A DNA stretch of 64,000 nt. Origin: Methylomonas sp. MK1 (lineage in GTDB: Bacteria > Pseudomonadota > Gammaproteobacteria > Methylococcales > Methylomonadaceae). The position numbers and the translations under genes were made by a program. The stretch covers positions 1,116,001 through 1,180,000 of the forward strand of contig NZ_AQOV01000001.1 of NCBI RefSeq assembly GCF_000365425.1. Direction: 5' to 3'. Under the pieces are notes generated by a model, which saw nothing but the letters and a program-made list of their open reading frames with translations, ran no database searches and was not told where the DNA came from. Positions 28,046-36,818 of this stretch are shown here, one piece after another. Position 1 is the first letter of the stretch, and every line of letters starts with the position of its first letter.

Positions 28046-28700
28046 ATATCACTTCGGCTACCGACGCCACTAAATCGCCATCCACGCTTTGTTCGCCGTA
28101 ATTTTGTTGCGGCCTGGAATAGTCTTTCCGAAAAGCATTTTTGAATTGCTCGGCACTGGCTTTTTCTTGTTTGACAGCGATTTTTTGCTGATTCAAAATC
28201 TGGCCGCCGGCTTTTTTCCACTCCAACAGGTGGCTGATTTGCCCGCCGTCCAGCCAGATGCCATGGCTTCTGCATTGGTCGATAATCACGCCGCTGCGAT
28301 AGCCGTAGATCACCCGATTCATTAACACCTGGCACACCGGGCATTTCAGATATTTTACCGTAGCATTTTTCGGATACCGGTCTTGGTTGATGTTGCTCAG
28401 CAGTTCTAAATTAACGGTAACAACCGGCGCTACCGCGCTATCCAGCAAGGTTTCTATTTCACCGGGATCGAAAAATAAGCCATAGCAGTTGGCGCACCGC
28501 TCAATATGCAAGGCACCAGCGGCATCCAGACTGATAGTTTGCAGGCCTTGTGCGCACTCTGGGCACACGCGCTCGCTGGTGGAATCGATCACTTGGTAGT
28601 CGTGCTTGCCTTGCAAATCAATATCGTTGCGGACCCCGCAATAACTGCAATATTGCGTGTTGGCTGGTAAGGGTGCGGAACAGCTGGTGCAGTTGGCCAT
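28029..28700 (-). CDS. Zinc-ribbon protein with zf-TFIIB motifs
   Basis: 223 residues with three zinc-binding sets: an N-terminal CTSCSAPLP...CSYCG ribbon, CPECAQGL with CANCYGLFFDPGEIE, and CPVCQVLMNR with DQCRSHGIWLDGGQI. The latter two match zf-TFIIB-type domains seen in proteins of unknown role. The C-terminal 60 residues are Lys/Gln-rich and helical. It follows an SPFH gene by one base. This pairing occurs in other bacteria, where the ribbon protein may regulate or bind the SPFH assembly (inference). Confidence 0.8.
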   Translation of the reverse strand: MANCTSCSAPLPANTQYCSYCGVRNDIDLQGKHDYQVIDSTSERVCPECAQGLQTISLDAAGALHIERCANCYGLFFDPGEIETLLDSAVAPVVTVNLELLSNINQDRYPKNATVKYLKCPVCQVLMNRVIYGYRSGVIIDQCRSHGIWLDGGQISHLLEWKKAGGQILNQQKIAVKQEKASAEQFKNAFRKDYSRPQQNYGEQSVDGDLVASVAEVIFKIFE

Positions 28701-28701
28701 G

Positions 28702-29712
28702 CTAAAACTTATCCAATATTTGTTGTTTCTTGGCGGCGTATTCGGCTTCGTTAATCAGCTGCGCCTCAAACAACTGTTTCAGCTCGGTCAGCTTGGCGAC
28801 GGTTTGATTACTATCGGCAGCAGCCTGATTAGTCGTTGCACCCAGCGATTGCGCCATGCCTTGTCCCAAGCCGATGCCGGCCCCCATCCCCATGCCAAGA
28901 CCGGCGCCACCACCTTCGTTGCGAGCTGCGTCGCGTAAGGCATCCAGCTGTTGCACCTTCGCATAATCCAGACCCACCGCTTGCGCGGCTTGCGCTTCAG
29001 CGGTCAGATCGGCAATCCGATTGATGCGGCGCAAGGTATCTTCATCGAAATCGGTACCTTCGATGCGAAAATCGCTAATGCTAAAACCCAGCTTACGAAA
29101 CACGATGGCCAGTTTAATGGCTATGCCCCGAGCTATTTCGTCACGGTTGGCGTCAATGTCTGCAAAGCTATGCTGACATTCCGCCAGATAATCGGAAATC
29201 GGGTTGATGATTCGCGCCGAGAGAATATTGCGGAAATCGTCTACGCGCATTTGGTTATGGCTGCCAACGATATTGACGAAGAAATCGCCTGGGTCGGCTA
29301 TCTGATAGCTATAGTTGCCGTAAGCTTTTAGAGCGACAGGAAAATGATATTTAGGGTCCTGATATTTAATCGGTGAGGTAGTGCCCCACTTCTGATCGAG
29401 AATCTTGGTTTTGCGGAAGAAATAAATCCCCACCTTATGTTCACTCTCGAAAAACTGCATGAATTTCTTGATCGTGGTCCAGAACGGCACGTTATCGGTC
29501 TCTAGGTTGATCATGCACTGTTCTTCGATAATTGCCTTAACCTGGCCCTGATACACAAAAATACAGCCCTGTCCCGGACCGACGATCAATTTGGAGGCAT
29601 TTTTGATTTCGTCGCCGTTTTCAGTCCATTGCGCCAACAACAGATCGGGGTCGGGATTTTCCCACTCGATAACCGAACGCAGCTGCCGTTTGATACCGTC
29701 TATAAATGCCAT
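28702..29712 (-). CDS. SPFH-domain protein, YdjI/virion-core-like
   Basis: 336 residues. The SPFH/band-7-like core (about 20-230) carries IVGPGQGCIFVYQGQVKAI and later a coiled region; a Gly/Met-rich linker (GLGMGMGAGIGLGQG) leads to a C-terminal SHOCT motif (LKQLFEAQLINEAEYAAKK). There is no N-terminal membrane span, as in the YdjI class. I chose ATG 29712, which has AGGG at good spacing; the frame stays open upstream. Its role is unknown, perhaps membrane scaffolding. It is divergent from the carbonic anhydrase gene. Confidence 0.82.
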   Translation of the reverse strand: MAFIDGIKRQLRSVIEWENPDPDLLLAQWTENGDEIKNASKLIVGPGQGCIFVYQGQVKAIIEEQCMINLETDNVPFWTTIKKFMQFFESEHKVGIYFFRKTKILDQKWGTTSPIKYQDPKYHFPVALKAYGNYSYQIADPGDFFVNIVGSHNQMRVDDFRNILSARIINPISDYLAECQHSFADIDANRDEIARGIAIKLAIVFRKLGFSISDFRIEGTDFDEDTLRRINRIADLTAEAQAAQAVGLDYAKVQQLDALRDAARNEGGGAGLGMGMGAGIGLGQGMAQSLGATTNQAAADSNQTVAKLTELKQLFEAQLINEAEYAAKKQQILDKF

Positions 29713-29792
29713 TACTACCCTCGCTGGACTGGAGAAGAATTGATTAATTGCGTAACATCGCGGTTTAAGTATGGCAAAAAACTGGAGTTGCG

Positions 29793-30320
29793 GTGGCAAT
29801 CAGAACATATAAAGGTAAACAGCCTGACATCGGCAAAAACGTGTACATAGACGAAGCGGCGGTCGTGATAGGCGATGTGACAATTGGCGACGATGTATCG
29901 GTGTGGCCAACCACGGTGATACGCGGCGATGTGGAAGCCGTCAGCATCGGCGACGGTACTAACGTTCAGGACGGCGCGGTATTGCACGTCTCCCACGCCG
30001 GCGACTATTCTCCACAAGGCCATCCGTTAACAATTGGTAAAGGCGTAACCATCGGTCATCGTGCCGTGGTGCACGCCTGTACGATAGGTAATTATTGCCT
30101 TATTGGCATAGGCGCTATCGTTATGGACGATGCCGAATTGGGGGATTATGTGATGTTGGGTGCGGGAGCGCTGGTGCCGCCCGGCAAGAAGTTGGAAGGC
30201 GGTTATTTATATGTTGGTGCTCCGGCCAAGCAGATGCGGGCACTTACCGACGAGGAAAAAAATTTTCTGGAATATTCCGCCAAACATTACGTGAAGTTGA
30301 AAAACGACTATTTAGTCTAA
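29793..30320 (+). CDS. Gamma-carbonic anhydrase family protein
   Basis: 175 residues folding as a left-handed beta helix of hexapeptide repeats (YIDEAAVVIGDVTIGDDVSVWP and so on). The three zinc His are seen: LHVSHAGD, TIGHRAVVHACTIG (VLHV, GHRA, HACT). This is the YrdA/CaiE-like class; some members are carbonic anhydrases, others have no known activity. The start is GTG at 29793, preceded by GGAG. It is monocistronic, with an inverted repeat 65 bp after it. Confidence 0.9.
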   Translation: MAIRTYKGKQPDIGKNVYIDEAAVVIGDVTIGDDVSVWPTTVIRGDVEAVSIGDGTNVQDGAVLHVSHAGDYSPQGHPLTIGKGVTIGHRAVVHACTIGNYCLIGIGAIVMDDAELGDYVMLGAGALVPPGKKLEGGYLYVGAPAKQMRALTDEEKNFLEYSAKHYVKLKNDYLV

Positions 30321-30383
30321 TCAGCGTGAATTTCAAACTACATAGACTGTATCGGTGTTTTGCGTCCAACAGCCTATTTTTAT

Positions 30384-30414
30384 AACTAGCCGGCGTTACT
30401 TAAATACCGGCTAG
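30384..30414. terminator. Inverted repeat between convergent genes
   Basis: CTAGCCGG and CCGGCTAG flank a 13-base loop between the carbonic anhydrase and the NlpE-like gene. It could terminate either transcript, but no clear U-run is present. Confidence 0.4.
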
Positions 30415-30431
30415 CTCGTTCCGGGCATAGA

Positions 30432-30971
30432 TTAATGAATGTGCACTTCCCGCGATTTTGATTTATCACTCCTTGCCAACGTGTAGTCGTCCTGGTCGCC
30501 GAGCATGGGCGTACCATCACTATTGAGCTGTATCAATGTCCCTTCGTCTTTGATGCTGAATTTGCGATTCAGATCGTTTTTATTGGAGGTTAACGACAGT
30601 ATGCGAGTTTTGTCATCCCAGTCGTACTTACCTTTCTCGTAAAACTCTCTGGAAGAGGCTTTTGCGTATTGGGTGACCAATAAATAATTGTTCTTTTGTT
30701 TCAAGGACAAGGTCATTTTAAAGCCGTCACAATCTTTTTCCTTACACGGCAAGTATCCGTAAAAAACTCCACGAAATCCCTCGGTGTTTTCTGCCAGATT
30801 GGCATGAGCGGAGTGATCCATATCTTTCTGATGAATCATTTCCCGCGCTTTGAGGGTTTTTTCCTGGAGTTGCTTGTCGGATTCCGCCCAAGCCGGGTTG
30901 AGCGCCGGAAGCAATGCACCTAAAAAAATCACCGTCACATTTTTTTTAATTTTTCTAGTCAATGTTTGCAT
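30432..30971 (-). CDS. NlpE-like exported protein
   Basis: 179 residues with a signal peptide (about 1-29, ending PAWA). A His/Met patch (HQKDMDHSAHANL) follows, and then a small beta-barrel-like domain starting FRGVFYGYLPCKEKDCDGF, which resembles the NlpE N-terminal domain (TLPCADCEG pattern) but with a longer Cys spacing. NlpE senses envelope and copper stress in E. coli. There is no lipobox, so this one would be soluble in the periplasm. The metal link is an inference from the His/Met patch. The start is at 30971; the gene is monocistronic. Confidence 0.65.
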   Translation of the reverse strand: MQTLTRKIKKNVTVIFLGALLPALNPAWAESDKQLQEKTLKAREMIHQKDMDHSAHANLAENTEGFRGVFYGYLPCKEKDCDGFKMTLSLKQKNNYLLVTQYAKASSREFYEKGKYDWDDKTRILSLTSNKNDLNRKFSIKDEGTLIQLNSDGTPMLGDQDDYTLARSDKSKSREVHIH

Positions 30972-31241
30972 ATGAGATTTTTCTATTTCTGTTATTAAAG
31001 TAATTAGACAAGATCAAAACCGAAGACTACCAGGATAATCGTCAATTTCAACTTCGCGAGTATTTTATCGCCGATATACACTCCGTTTTCCAAACTTTTC
31101 AAATAAAAGGCCGCCGGTTTTTCAAGCCAAACCGCGCCTGGTCAGATTGGGGAAGCAGATGATAGCGCATAATCCAAGCGCTATTTGCGGACGGTCTTTG
31201 CGAAAACAATGGCAAACGCATAATATTGATACGATATTTGT

Positions 31242-31270
31242 TTGACAAGCCCGCTCATTTCTTTTATTGT
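31242..31270 (+). promoter_or_regulatory. Sigma70 promoter
   Basis: TTGACA, a 17-base spacer, then TATTGT. It points to the genes at 31541-32088, leaving a 5' leader of about 265 nt. Confidence 0.6.
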
Positions 31271-31451
31271 TTCGATTCGCTACCATGAAGCGGTCAGGAA
31301 ATGCCTAAATCAGGCTTTTTCAATCTGGCACTGCTTATATGGAGGTGTAACGCAATTCCTGGCTGATGCATTCAATGCTTTCAGCGAAATATTCGATCTG
31401 GCTCAGCGGCATGCCTTTGGTATCGGAGAAATCGCTGTAATTGACGTCAAA

Positions 31452-31512
31452 TCAGTGCCGGCCCCGTTATAGGGCGAACAGGTTTTTCAATACAAATTCG
31501 GTTCGGCACTGA
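31452..31512 (+). promoter_or_regulatory. Leader hairpin
   Basis: TCAGTGCCG (31452-31460) pairs perfectly with CGGCACTGA (31504-31512). The loop contains a small GCCC/GGGC hairpin. It ends about 20 bases before the ribosome site of the small membrane protein. Confidence 0.4.
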
Positions 31513-31540
31513 CCGATTTACTATTACAAGAGGTAAAACC

Positions 31541-31726
31541 ATGACAGAAGTAAAACAAGAAAAAGATAACTTCGTGTTGTATGTGGTGCTGGCTACCGCA
31601 GTTGTTGTTGGCGCCATCCTGGCGGTAAAAATGAGCGAAAACGAAAAATTTGCCCCCATCAAGGACCAAATTGCCGAAGAGAATCGCTTGATGAACATCC
31701 GCGTCATCGGCAACCGCGAGGATTAA
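31541..31726 (+). CDS. Small single-span membrane protein
   Basis: 61 residues: a charged N-terminus (MTEVKQEKDNF), one membrane span (about residues 11-29, LYVVLATAVVVGAILAV) and a polar, charged C-terminus. AGAGG lies eight bases before the ATG. A clear paralog is encoded at 57049-57243, sharing the EKDNFxLYxV start, the span and the following K-x(2)-E-x(2)-K pattern. I recognise no named family. It is followed two bases later by a Cys-rich exported protein, and both share a long leader. Confidence 0.75.
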   Translation: MTEVKQEKDNFVLYVVLATAVVVGAILAVKMSENEKFAPIKDQIAEENRLMNIRVIGNRED

Positions 31727-31728
31727 TT

Positions 31729-32088
31729 ATGATGAAAACAACTTTTATCGGCACCCTGTTAGCCTCTTTATTGCTGGCCAGCCCCGTCCAGGCTACCGAA
31801 TATATTTACCGAGACATTATGGCGAACACTCTGGCCCCAGAGCATTGCCAAGTTGAGAGCAAAGCTAAGGAAAATGCTGCCAAAAACTACAATATCGACA
31901 GATTCAGTAAAAAGTTTTGCCAATCCCAAGGTTACGGTTGGCATGTTGATGAGATTAAAAGTACTGGCAATACGGTTTGCGACACCTGCAGCAACCCACA
32001 GGAAGCCAAATGCCGTCAGCAAGATGTCGTAGTTAGTTGCAAACGGATTAAACCGGGTACGGTAGGTATGCTGCCCGGCAAAGGATAA
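31729..32088 (+). CDS. Small Cys-rich exported protein
   Basis: 119 residues with a signal peptide (about 1-22, ending VQAT). The mature part has six Cys: EHCQVE, KKFCQSQGYGWH, TVCDTCSNPQ, AKCRQQ and VVSCKR, probably forming disulfides in the periplasm; CDTC could also bind a metal. It is co-transcribed with the single-span membrane protein just upstream (two-base gap). I do not recognise the family. Confidence 0.72.
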   Translation: MMKTTFIGTLLASLLLASPVQATEYIYRDIMANTLAPEHCQVESKAKENAAKNYNIDRFSKKFCQSQGYGWHVDEIKSTGNTVCDTCSNPQEAKCRQQDVVVSCKRIKPGTVGMLPGKG

Positions 32089-32181
32089 TCTAAAAGCACA
32101 CCCTAGGGATCGGCAATCCCGGATTTTCCACACCTGTCGCCGCCGGAAAACTAAGTTTACCGGCGGCCCAGCCAGCCTGAA

Positions 32182-32613
32182 TCAGGGTTGCAACCATTCG
32201 ATAATATGATCTTCCAGATCGGTGACTTGCGATTCCTTAATCGCATAACTGCCGATAGACACCCCAGCCTCTTTCACCGACTCGCTAGTCCCGCTAATCA
32301 AAGGATGCCAGTTGGGCAATGGCTCACCGTCGGTTAACAAACGATATGCGCAGGTTGACGGCAACCAGTTGTACTCGGCGAAATCGTGCTGCTTCAAATC
32401 GATACACTCCGGTACCAGCGTACAACGCTCGCTATAACGCGTGCAACGGCAAGTGTCCAAATCGATCAAATCGCACGCCACGCTGGTAAAGGCAATTTCG
32501 CCCGTGTCTTCGTCCTCCAGCTTATTCAAACAACACTTGCCGCAGTTATCGCAGAGCGATTCCCACTCTTCCGTGCTCATTTGCGCCAAAGTCTTGGTTT
32601 CCCAGAAATTCAT
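32182..32613 (-). CDS. YcgN-family cysteine-cluster protein (UPF0260)
   Basis: 143 residues. Conserved Cys clusters CDNCGKCCLNKLEDEDTG, CRCTRYSERC, PECIDL and PSTCAYRLL match the YkgJ/YcgN zinc- or iron-binding family of unknown role. I chose ATG 32613 (MNFWETKTL), the family's usual start; the frame is open upstream into ftsX. It lies four bases after ftsX and could be co-transcribed with it. Confidence 0.88.
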   Translation of the reverse strand: MNFWETKTLAQMSTEEWESLCDNCGKCCLNKLEDEDTGEIAFTSVACDLIDLDTCRCTRYSERCTLVPECIDLKQHDFAEYNWLPSTCAYRLLTDGEPLPNWHPLISGTSESVKEAGVSIGSYAIKESQVTDLEDHIIEWLQP

Positions 32614-32617
32614 CGTC

Positions 32618-33586
32618 TTATTGCGGTTTAAGCTGGCGCAACTGATAGTGCAGCACCGCCCAGGAGCCAACTACCGCTAACACGGATGAGATCATCAATA
32701 GCAAAATAAACTCCGAGAAACTCAAAAACAGTAAGTCGAAAGAACTGTTGTACAAGGTCGATAGTTTCTCCACCGGTGTTTCCAGGATCAATAGCATGAT
32801 CGTCATGATCAGCCAACCGAGAAAACCCGAGATAAATCCCAACCAAAAACCAGTGTATAAAAATGGTCGTTGAATAAATGCATGGGTGGCACCGACCAAT
32901 TTGGAAATAAACACTTCATCCTGGCGATTCTGCAATTCAAGACGAATGGTATTGCCGGTAATGAATGTAACCGCAAAACCCAGCAACAAGCTGACCAACA
33001 TCACGCCACGGCTGGCGATCAGCATGATGGTTTGCAGGCGCGCCACCCACTGCATATCGACCTGTACGAAATCGACTTGCGGGAATTGTTTGAAATCGGC
33101 CATCAATTTTTCGATGTCTGCGTTGTTTTCCAGCGCATTTTTCGGCACTACCTGAATCACACTCGGCAAGGGATTGCGTTCCAGCGCATTCAACGCATCG
33201 CTGAAGCCGCTATTGGCTTTGAACTCCTCCAACGCCTGTTTCTTGCTGATGAATTTGACTTCCATGACACTACCGTTTTGCTGAATTTGCTCGGCGAGTT
33301 TCTGCCCGGCCGCGTCAGTAATGTTGTCGTGCAAAAACAGCGACATCTGATTGCTGGACTCCAAATTACCCGTCAATTGCTGAATATTGGCGACGACGAT
33401 ATAAAAGCTGCTAGCCAAGGAAATGGCGATAGCCAATACCAGAATGGTCATGGCAGAGGTAAAAGGCGTGCGGCTCAAACGACCCAGGCTGGAAAATAGG
33501 CCGTGAGCATGATTAAGCAAATAAGCTTGGAATAACTCCACCAGCCTGCTGCCGGCTTGTTTGCGGTGATTCTGTTTCATCGTCAA
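32618..33586 (-). CDS. ftsX: Cell-division permease FtsX
   Basis: 322 residues. A cytoplasmic start, one membrane span (about 43-65), a large periplasmic domain (about 70-200) and three more spans near the C-terminus, the standard FtsX topology. With FtsE it forms an ABC-type complex at the septum that activates peptidoglycan amidases through EnvC. It overlaps ftsE by 4 bp (ATGA), indicating coupling. Confidence 0.95.
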   Translation of the reverse strand: MTMKQNHRKQAGSRLVELFQAYLLNHAHGLFSSLGRLSRTPFTSAMTILVLAIAISLASSFYIVVANIQQLTGNLESSNQMSLFLHDNITDAAGQKLAEQIQQNGSVMEVKFISKKQALEEFKANSGFSDALNALERNPLPSVIQVVPKNALENNADIEKLMADFKQFPQVDFVQVDMQWVARLQTIMLIASRGVMLVSLLLGFAVTFITGNTIRLELQNRQDEVFISKLVGATHAFIQRPFLYTGFWLGFISGFLGWLIMTIMLLILETPVEKLSTLYNSSFDLLFLSFSEFILLLMISSVLAVVGSWAVLHYQLRQLKPQ

Positions 33587-34239
33587 CTCGCAACCAAATG
33601 GCCTTTATCGAGCGTCAACACTCGATGGCCGAGATGATTAATTAACTCTATATCGTGGCTGGCTATCAAAACCGTCACCCCGACTTGCTTGAATTGCTCG
33701 AACATGAACATCACTTCAGCGGACAGATCCGGGTCCAGGTTACCCGTGGGCTCGTCCGCCAGAATTAATTTAGGTTTATTAACTATGGCTCGGGCAATAC
33801 CTACGCGCTGTTGCTCCCCTCCGGACAGCGCCAAGGGATGTTTCTTTTCCTTACCTAACAGACCCACTTTATCCAGGGATGCGCGCACCCGCCGCGCCAC
33901 TTCCTGATGGTTATAACCTGAAACAACTAATGGCAAGGCCACGTTATCAAACACGGTTCTATCATTCAGCAATTTGTAATCCTGAAAAATCAGGCCCAAA
34001 TTGCGACGCATGTAGGGAATCTTCCGCTCGCCGATGCGAGTAATATCCTGGCCGTCAAGCAACACGCTGCCGCGCGTGCATTGTTCCATCATCGCGATTA
34101 ACTTCAGCAAGGTACTTTTGCCCGCGCCGGAACGGCCGGTTAAAAATGCCATTTCGCCACGATGCAAGTGGAAACTGACATCAGTCAAGGCCTCACCTGC
34201 ATCGGGATAGCGTTTGCTTACGTGTTCGAATCTCAACAT
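33583..34239 (-). CDS. ftsE: Cell-division ATPase FtsE
   Basis: 218 residues of an ABC ATPase: Walker [12 protein letters not shown], signature [14 protein letters not shown], Walker [13 protein letters not shown] and switch His SHD. It drives FtsX. It lies 19 bp after the CtaA-FtsY fusion gene, keeping the ftsY-ftsE-ftsX order usual in gammaproteobacteria. Confidence 0.96.
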   Translation of the reverse strand: MLRFEHVSKRYPDAGEALTDVSFHLHRGEMAFLTGRSGAGKSTLLKLIAMMEQCTRGSVLLDGQDITRIGERKIPYMRRNLGLIFQDYKLLNDRTVFDNVALPLVVSGYNHQEVARRVRASLDKVGLLGKEKKHPLALSGGEQQRVGIARAIVNKPKLILADEPTGNLDPDLSAEVMFMFEQFKQVGVTVLIASHDIELINHLGHRVLTLDKGHLVAS

Positions 34240-34258
34240 GGGATCAGTCTGTTACGCT

Positions 34259-36226
34259 TCATTCTTGCACAAATAGGGCGTCGACAAAGTTTTGCGCATT
34301 GAAATCCTGCAAATCGTCTATCTGCTCGCCCACGCCGATAAAACGAATGGGGATATGCAGTTGATTGGCTAGCGCGAAAATAATGCCGCCCTTAGCGGTA
34401 CCGTCCAGCTTGGTTAAGGCAATGCCGGTCAGTTCCACCGCTTCGTTGAATAGTTTAGCCTGCGACAAGGCATTCTGCCCGGTGCCAGCATCCAGTATCA
34501 GCAATACCTCGTGTGGCGCAGACTCGTCCAGCTTGGTCATAATGCGTTTGATTTTTTTAAGCTCGTCCATCAGATTGGACTTAGTATGCAAACGGCCGGC
34601 GGTATCAGCTATCAATACATCAACCCCTTTGGCTTTGGCGGACTGCAGGGCATCGAAAATGACCGATGCGGAATCGGCCCCGGTGTGCTGGGCCACGACT
34701 TGAATATCGTTACGCTCACCCCAAGTTTGCAATTGCTCGACTGCCGCGGCCCTAAAGGTGTCGCCCGCCGCGAGCATCACACTATGGCCCTGTTGTTGCA
34801 GGCGTTTGGCCAACTTGCCGATAGAAGTTGTTTTGCCGGCACCGTTAACACCCACCACCAGAATCACGAAAGGGCCATCCTGTTCAGGAATTTGCAGCGG
34901 CAAGCTGCAAGGCTCCAGCAAGGCTAATAAGTTTTGCTTCAAGGTTTGGCTTAACACCTGGCCGTCGCTGAGCTGATCGCGCTCCAGACTATCGGTCAGT
35001 TGTTTAATCAATTGCGTGGTGGTTTCGATACCCAAATCGGCCATTAATAACTGGGCTTCGATGTCCGCCAATAATTCCTTTGTAACCGCTTTTTGCCCGA
35101 ATGCCAAACTGCTCAGTACTCCGCCCAGGCCGGTTCTGGTTCTTTTCAGCTGGGTGGTCAAGCGCAGATATAAAGAATCTTCAGTGCTTACCTGAGGTAC
35201 TTCCACCGGTATTTGTTCAGTTGCAACAGTCTCGACCGCTTCGAAGGTTAGACTTTCATCCTCGGTTCCGATGCTATAACGGCTATAAAACAGAATCCCC
35301 AACAACGGCAACATCAGCAAAGCCGCGACCGCGTTATGCGCAACCGCCAAAGCCAAAGGCAACTGGTACTTGACGCTAAAAATCCCCAGCGCAATTTGCA
35401 CTAATAACAGCAGGCTCAGGATATTCCCCGCTAAACGCACCGGTTTTGGGTAACGTTCCGAAGTAGCCGACAACATCAAAGCACTGAGTACCAAGAAAGT
35501 AAAAGCCGCCAAGACCCGATGCAACGCCTGAATCGCCATTTTCGCATCAGCGGAAAGACCACTGTCTCTGAATAGATCCAAGATGCTCAGATAATCGGCA
35601 CCCGGCAACCATTCGCCATTGCAGCGCGGAAAATCGCTACAGGCCAAGCCGGCATAGTTGCTACTGACCCAGCCACCCAACACAATCTGCGCCAGTAAGA
35701 CCAGCATCGCCAAACCAGTAAATAAAGCCGGGCCGCTTCGAACCGGCCTTAGCTCAGCGGCCGGGTTAAGTCGTAAATAACTCCAGCCCAAGGTCCAAAA
35801 TGTGAAAAACCCTAGTAATAGGTGAGCAGTCACAACTCCTGGTCGTGTGCCGGAAGCGACGGCCCACATGCCCAAACCGGCTTGCCCGGCAATCAAAAGC
35901 AATACCAAGGCAGTCAGCATCACCGCAGGCGAACGTGGTTTTTCCTTCCACGCCAAGCCGAACCAAACCAACACCAATATCGCCAGCCCACCCGCTAAAT
36001 AGCGGTGAGTCATTTCTTTCCAGGCTTTTGCCGTATCCAAGGCATATTGCGGAAATCCTGCGGCAGCGTCGGCTTTGAATTCGGCGCTGTCACTGACGAA
36101 AGCCTTGCCGTAACAGCCGGGCCAATCCGGGCAGCCCAATCCGGCATGGGTTAGTCGGACATAAGCGCCGACGATAATGACTAGCAGCGCCAAAAACGCG
36201 CAGCACAGAGTTAATTTTCTGAACAT
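34259..36226 (-). CDS. Haem A synthase (CtaA/COX15) fused to SRP receptor FtsY
   Basis: One open frame of 655 residues. Residues 1-316 are a complete COX15: eight membrane spans, the four haem-ligand His (H74 in EMTHR, H135 in TAHL, H236 in LHR, H297 in AHN) and both Cys pairs (CPDWPGC, CSDFPRC). Residues 317-350 form an acidic linker. Residues 350-655 are a complete FtsY NG GTPase: GVNGAGKT (459-466), DTFRAAAVEQL, DTAGR (541-545), TKLD (605-608) and GVGEQIDDL. No stop and no well-placed start with a ribosome site lies at the junction. COX15 makes haem A for the aa3 oxidase encoded upstream; FtsY docks ribosome-SRP complexes. It sits exactly where the oxidase operon meets ftsEX. Confidence 0.88.
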   Translation of the reverse strand: MFRKLTLCCAFLALLVIIVGAYVRLTHAGLGCPDWPGCYGKAFVSDSAEFKADAAAGFPQYALDTAKAWKEMTHRYLAGGLAILVLVWFGLAWKEKPRSPAVMLTALVLLLIAGQAGLGMWAVASGTRPGVVTAHLLLGFFTFWTLGWSYLRLNPAAELRPVRSGPALFTGLAMLVLLAQIVLGGWVSSNYAGLACSDFPRCNGEWLPGADYLSILDLFRDSGLSADAKMAIQALHRVLAAFTFLVLSALMLSATSERYPKPVRLAGNILSLLLLVQIALGIFSVKYQLPLALAVAHNAVAALLMLPLLGILFYSRYSIGTEDESLTFEAVETVATEQIPVEVPQVSTEDSLYLRLTTQLKRTRTGLGGVLSSLAFGQKAVTKELLADIEAQLLMADLGIETTTQLIKQLTDSLERDQLSDGQVLSQTLKQNLLALLEPCSLPLQIPEQDGPFVILVVGVNGAGKTTSIGKLAKRLQQQGHSVMLAAGDTFRAAAVEQLQTWGERNDIQVVAQHTGADSASVIFDALQSAKAKGVDVLIADTAGRLHTKSNLMDELKKIKRIMTKLDESAPHEVLLILDAGTGQNALSQAKLFNEAVELTGIALTKLDGTAKGGIIFALANQLHIPIRFIGVGEQIDDLQDFNAQNFVDALFVQE

Positions 36227-36230
36227 GTTT

Positions 36231-36818
36231 CTAACCGATTTGTGAAATTCTGAGTAACTTGCTTAAGTCGCTTTTGACTTGATAAGGATCGTAACCTGGG
36301 GCGTATTGCATCATGAGGTTCCCCAGTGGGTCCATGATGATCAGCATACCTTCCGGAAAAGGCTGTGCGCTTAGTTGTTTTAATTTTTCCTGCAACGAGA
36401 CAGCTGGCAAGGCTTTTAATAAACGACCGTCGTCGCGCCATTCGGCAGGCAGCTGATACGTTTTGTCGAACAGCACGGCCAAGCGCCGGATCCGGGCAAT
36501 ATCCTTACCCATCATTAATGTTAGTTGATGCGTTTTGTACAAGGCATCGCGACATGTTTCCTCGCAATTCTGCGGCACCGGATTGACTAATACCCAGTGG
36601 CCTTTCAACTCCTGCATGTTTTGCGCGGAAAATGTATCGTAGCCGGAGAACTCATCGGCTGAGGTAACTTGCGGTGGATTGATCAGCGCGCCATTGTTGG
36701 TGCCTAATTTAACTATCTCGGGATTTTTTGCCAAAAACCAAGCAAACCCAAAGGGCACGATGGACATGGCAAATATCACTATGATGGTGATGCGGTTTTT
36801 TTTATATTGATTATCCAC
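36231..36818 (-). CDS. SCO-like oxidase assembly protein
   Basis: 195 residues: an N-terminal membrane anchor (about 10-30), then a periplasmic thioredoxin-like domain with WVLVNPVPQNCEETCRDALY, where CxxxC takes the place of the copper-binding CxxxC of SCO/SenC proteins. Sequence similarity outside that segment is weak. It lies between SURF1 and the CtaA-FtsY gene, a position filled by a similar unnamed protein in Pseudomonas-type oxidase operons. A role in oxidase copper or redox handling is likely. It ends five bases before the fusion gene starts. Confidence 0.7.
   Translation of the reverse strand: MDNQYKKNRITIIVIFAMSIVPFGFAWFLAKNPEIVKLGTNNGALINPPQVTSADEFSGYDTFSAQNMQELKGHWVLVNPVPQNCEETCRDALYKTHQLTLMMGKDIARIRRLAVLFDKTYQLPAEWRDDGRLLKALPAVSLQEKLKQLSAQPFPEGMLIIMDPLGNLMMQYAPGYDPYQVKSDLSKLLRISQIG

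Larger units (their letters stand above)
30972..31540. other. Intergenic region with promoter and long leader
   Basis: 569 bp. It holds a good sigma70 promoter (31242-31270) and a leader of about 265 nt for the small membrane protein gene, including a long-range hairpin (31452-31512). The left 250 bp should hold the promoter of the NlpE-like gene. I see no supported protein gene in it. Confidence 0.6.

Noticed and set aside
31242..31472. 76-codon frame starting with TTG
   Set aside because: Its start coincides with the -35 box of a good promoter and it has no ribosome site.
34215..34235. GTTCGAATC resembling a tRNA T-loop
   Set aside because: It encodes the start of FtsE (LRFEHV) and no cloverleaf can be built around it.
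35177..35278. Internal start giving a separate FtsY
   Set aside because: Only a GTG in the linker is available and it lacks a ribosome site; not fully excluded, so kept as a test in the findings.
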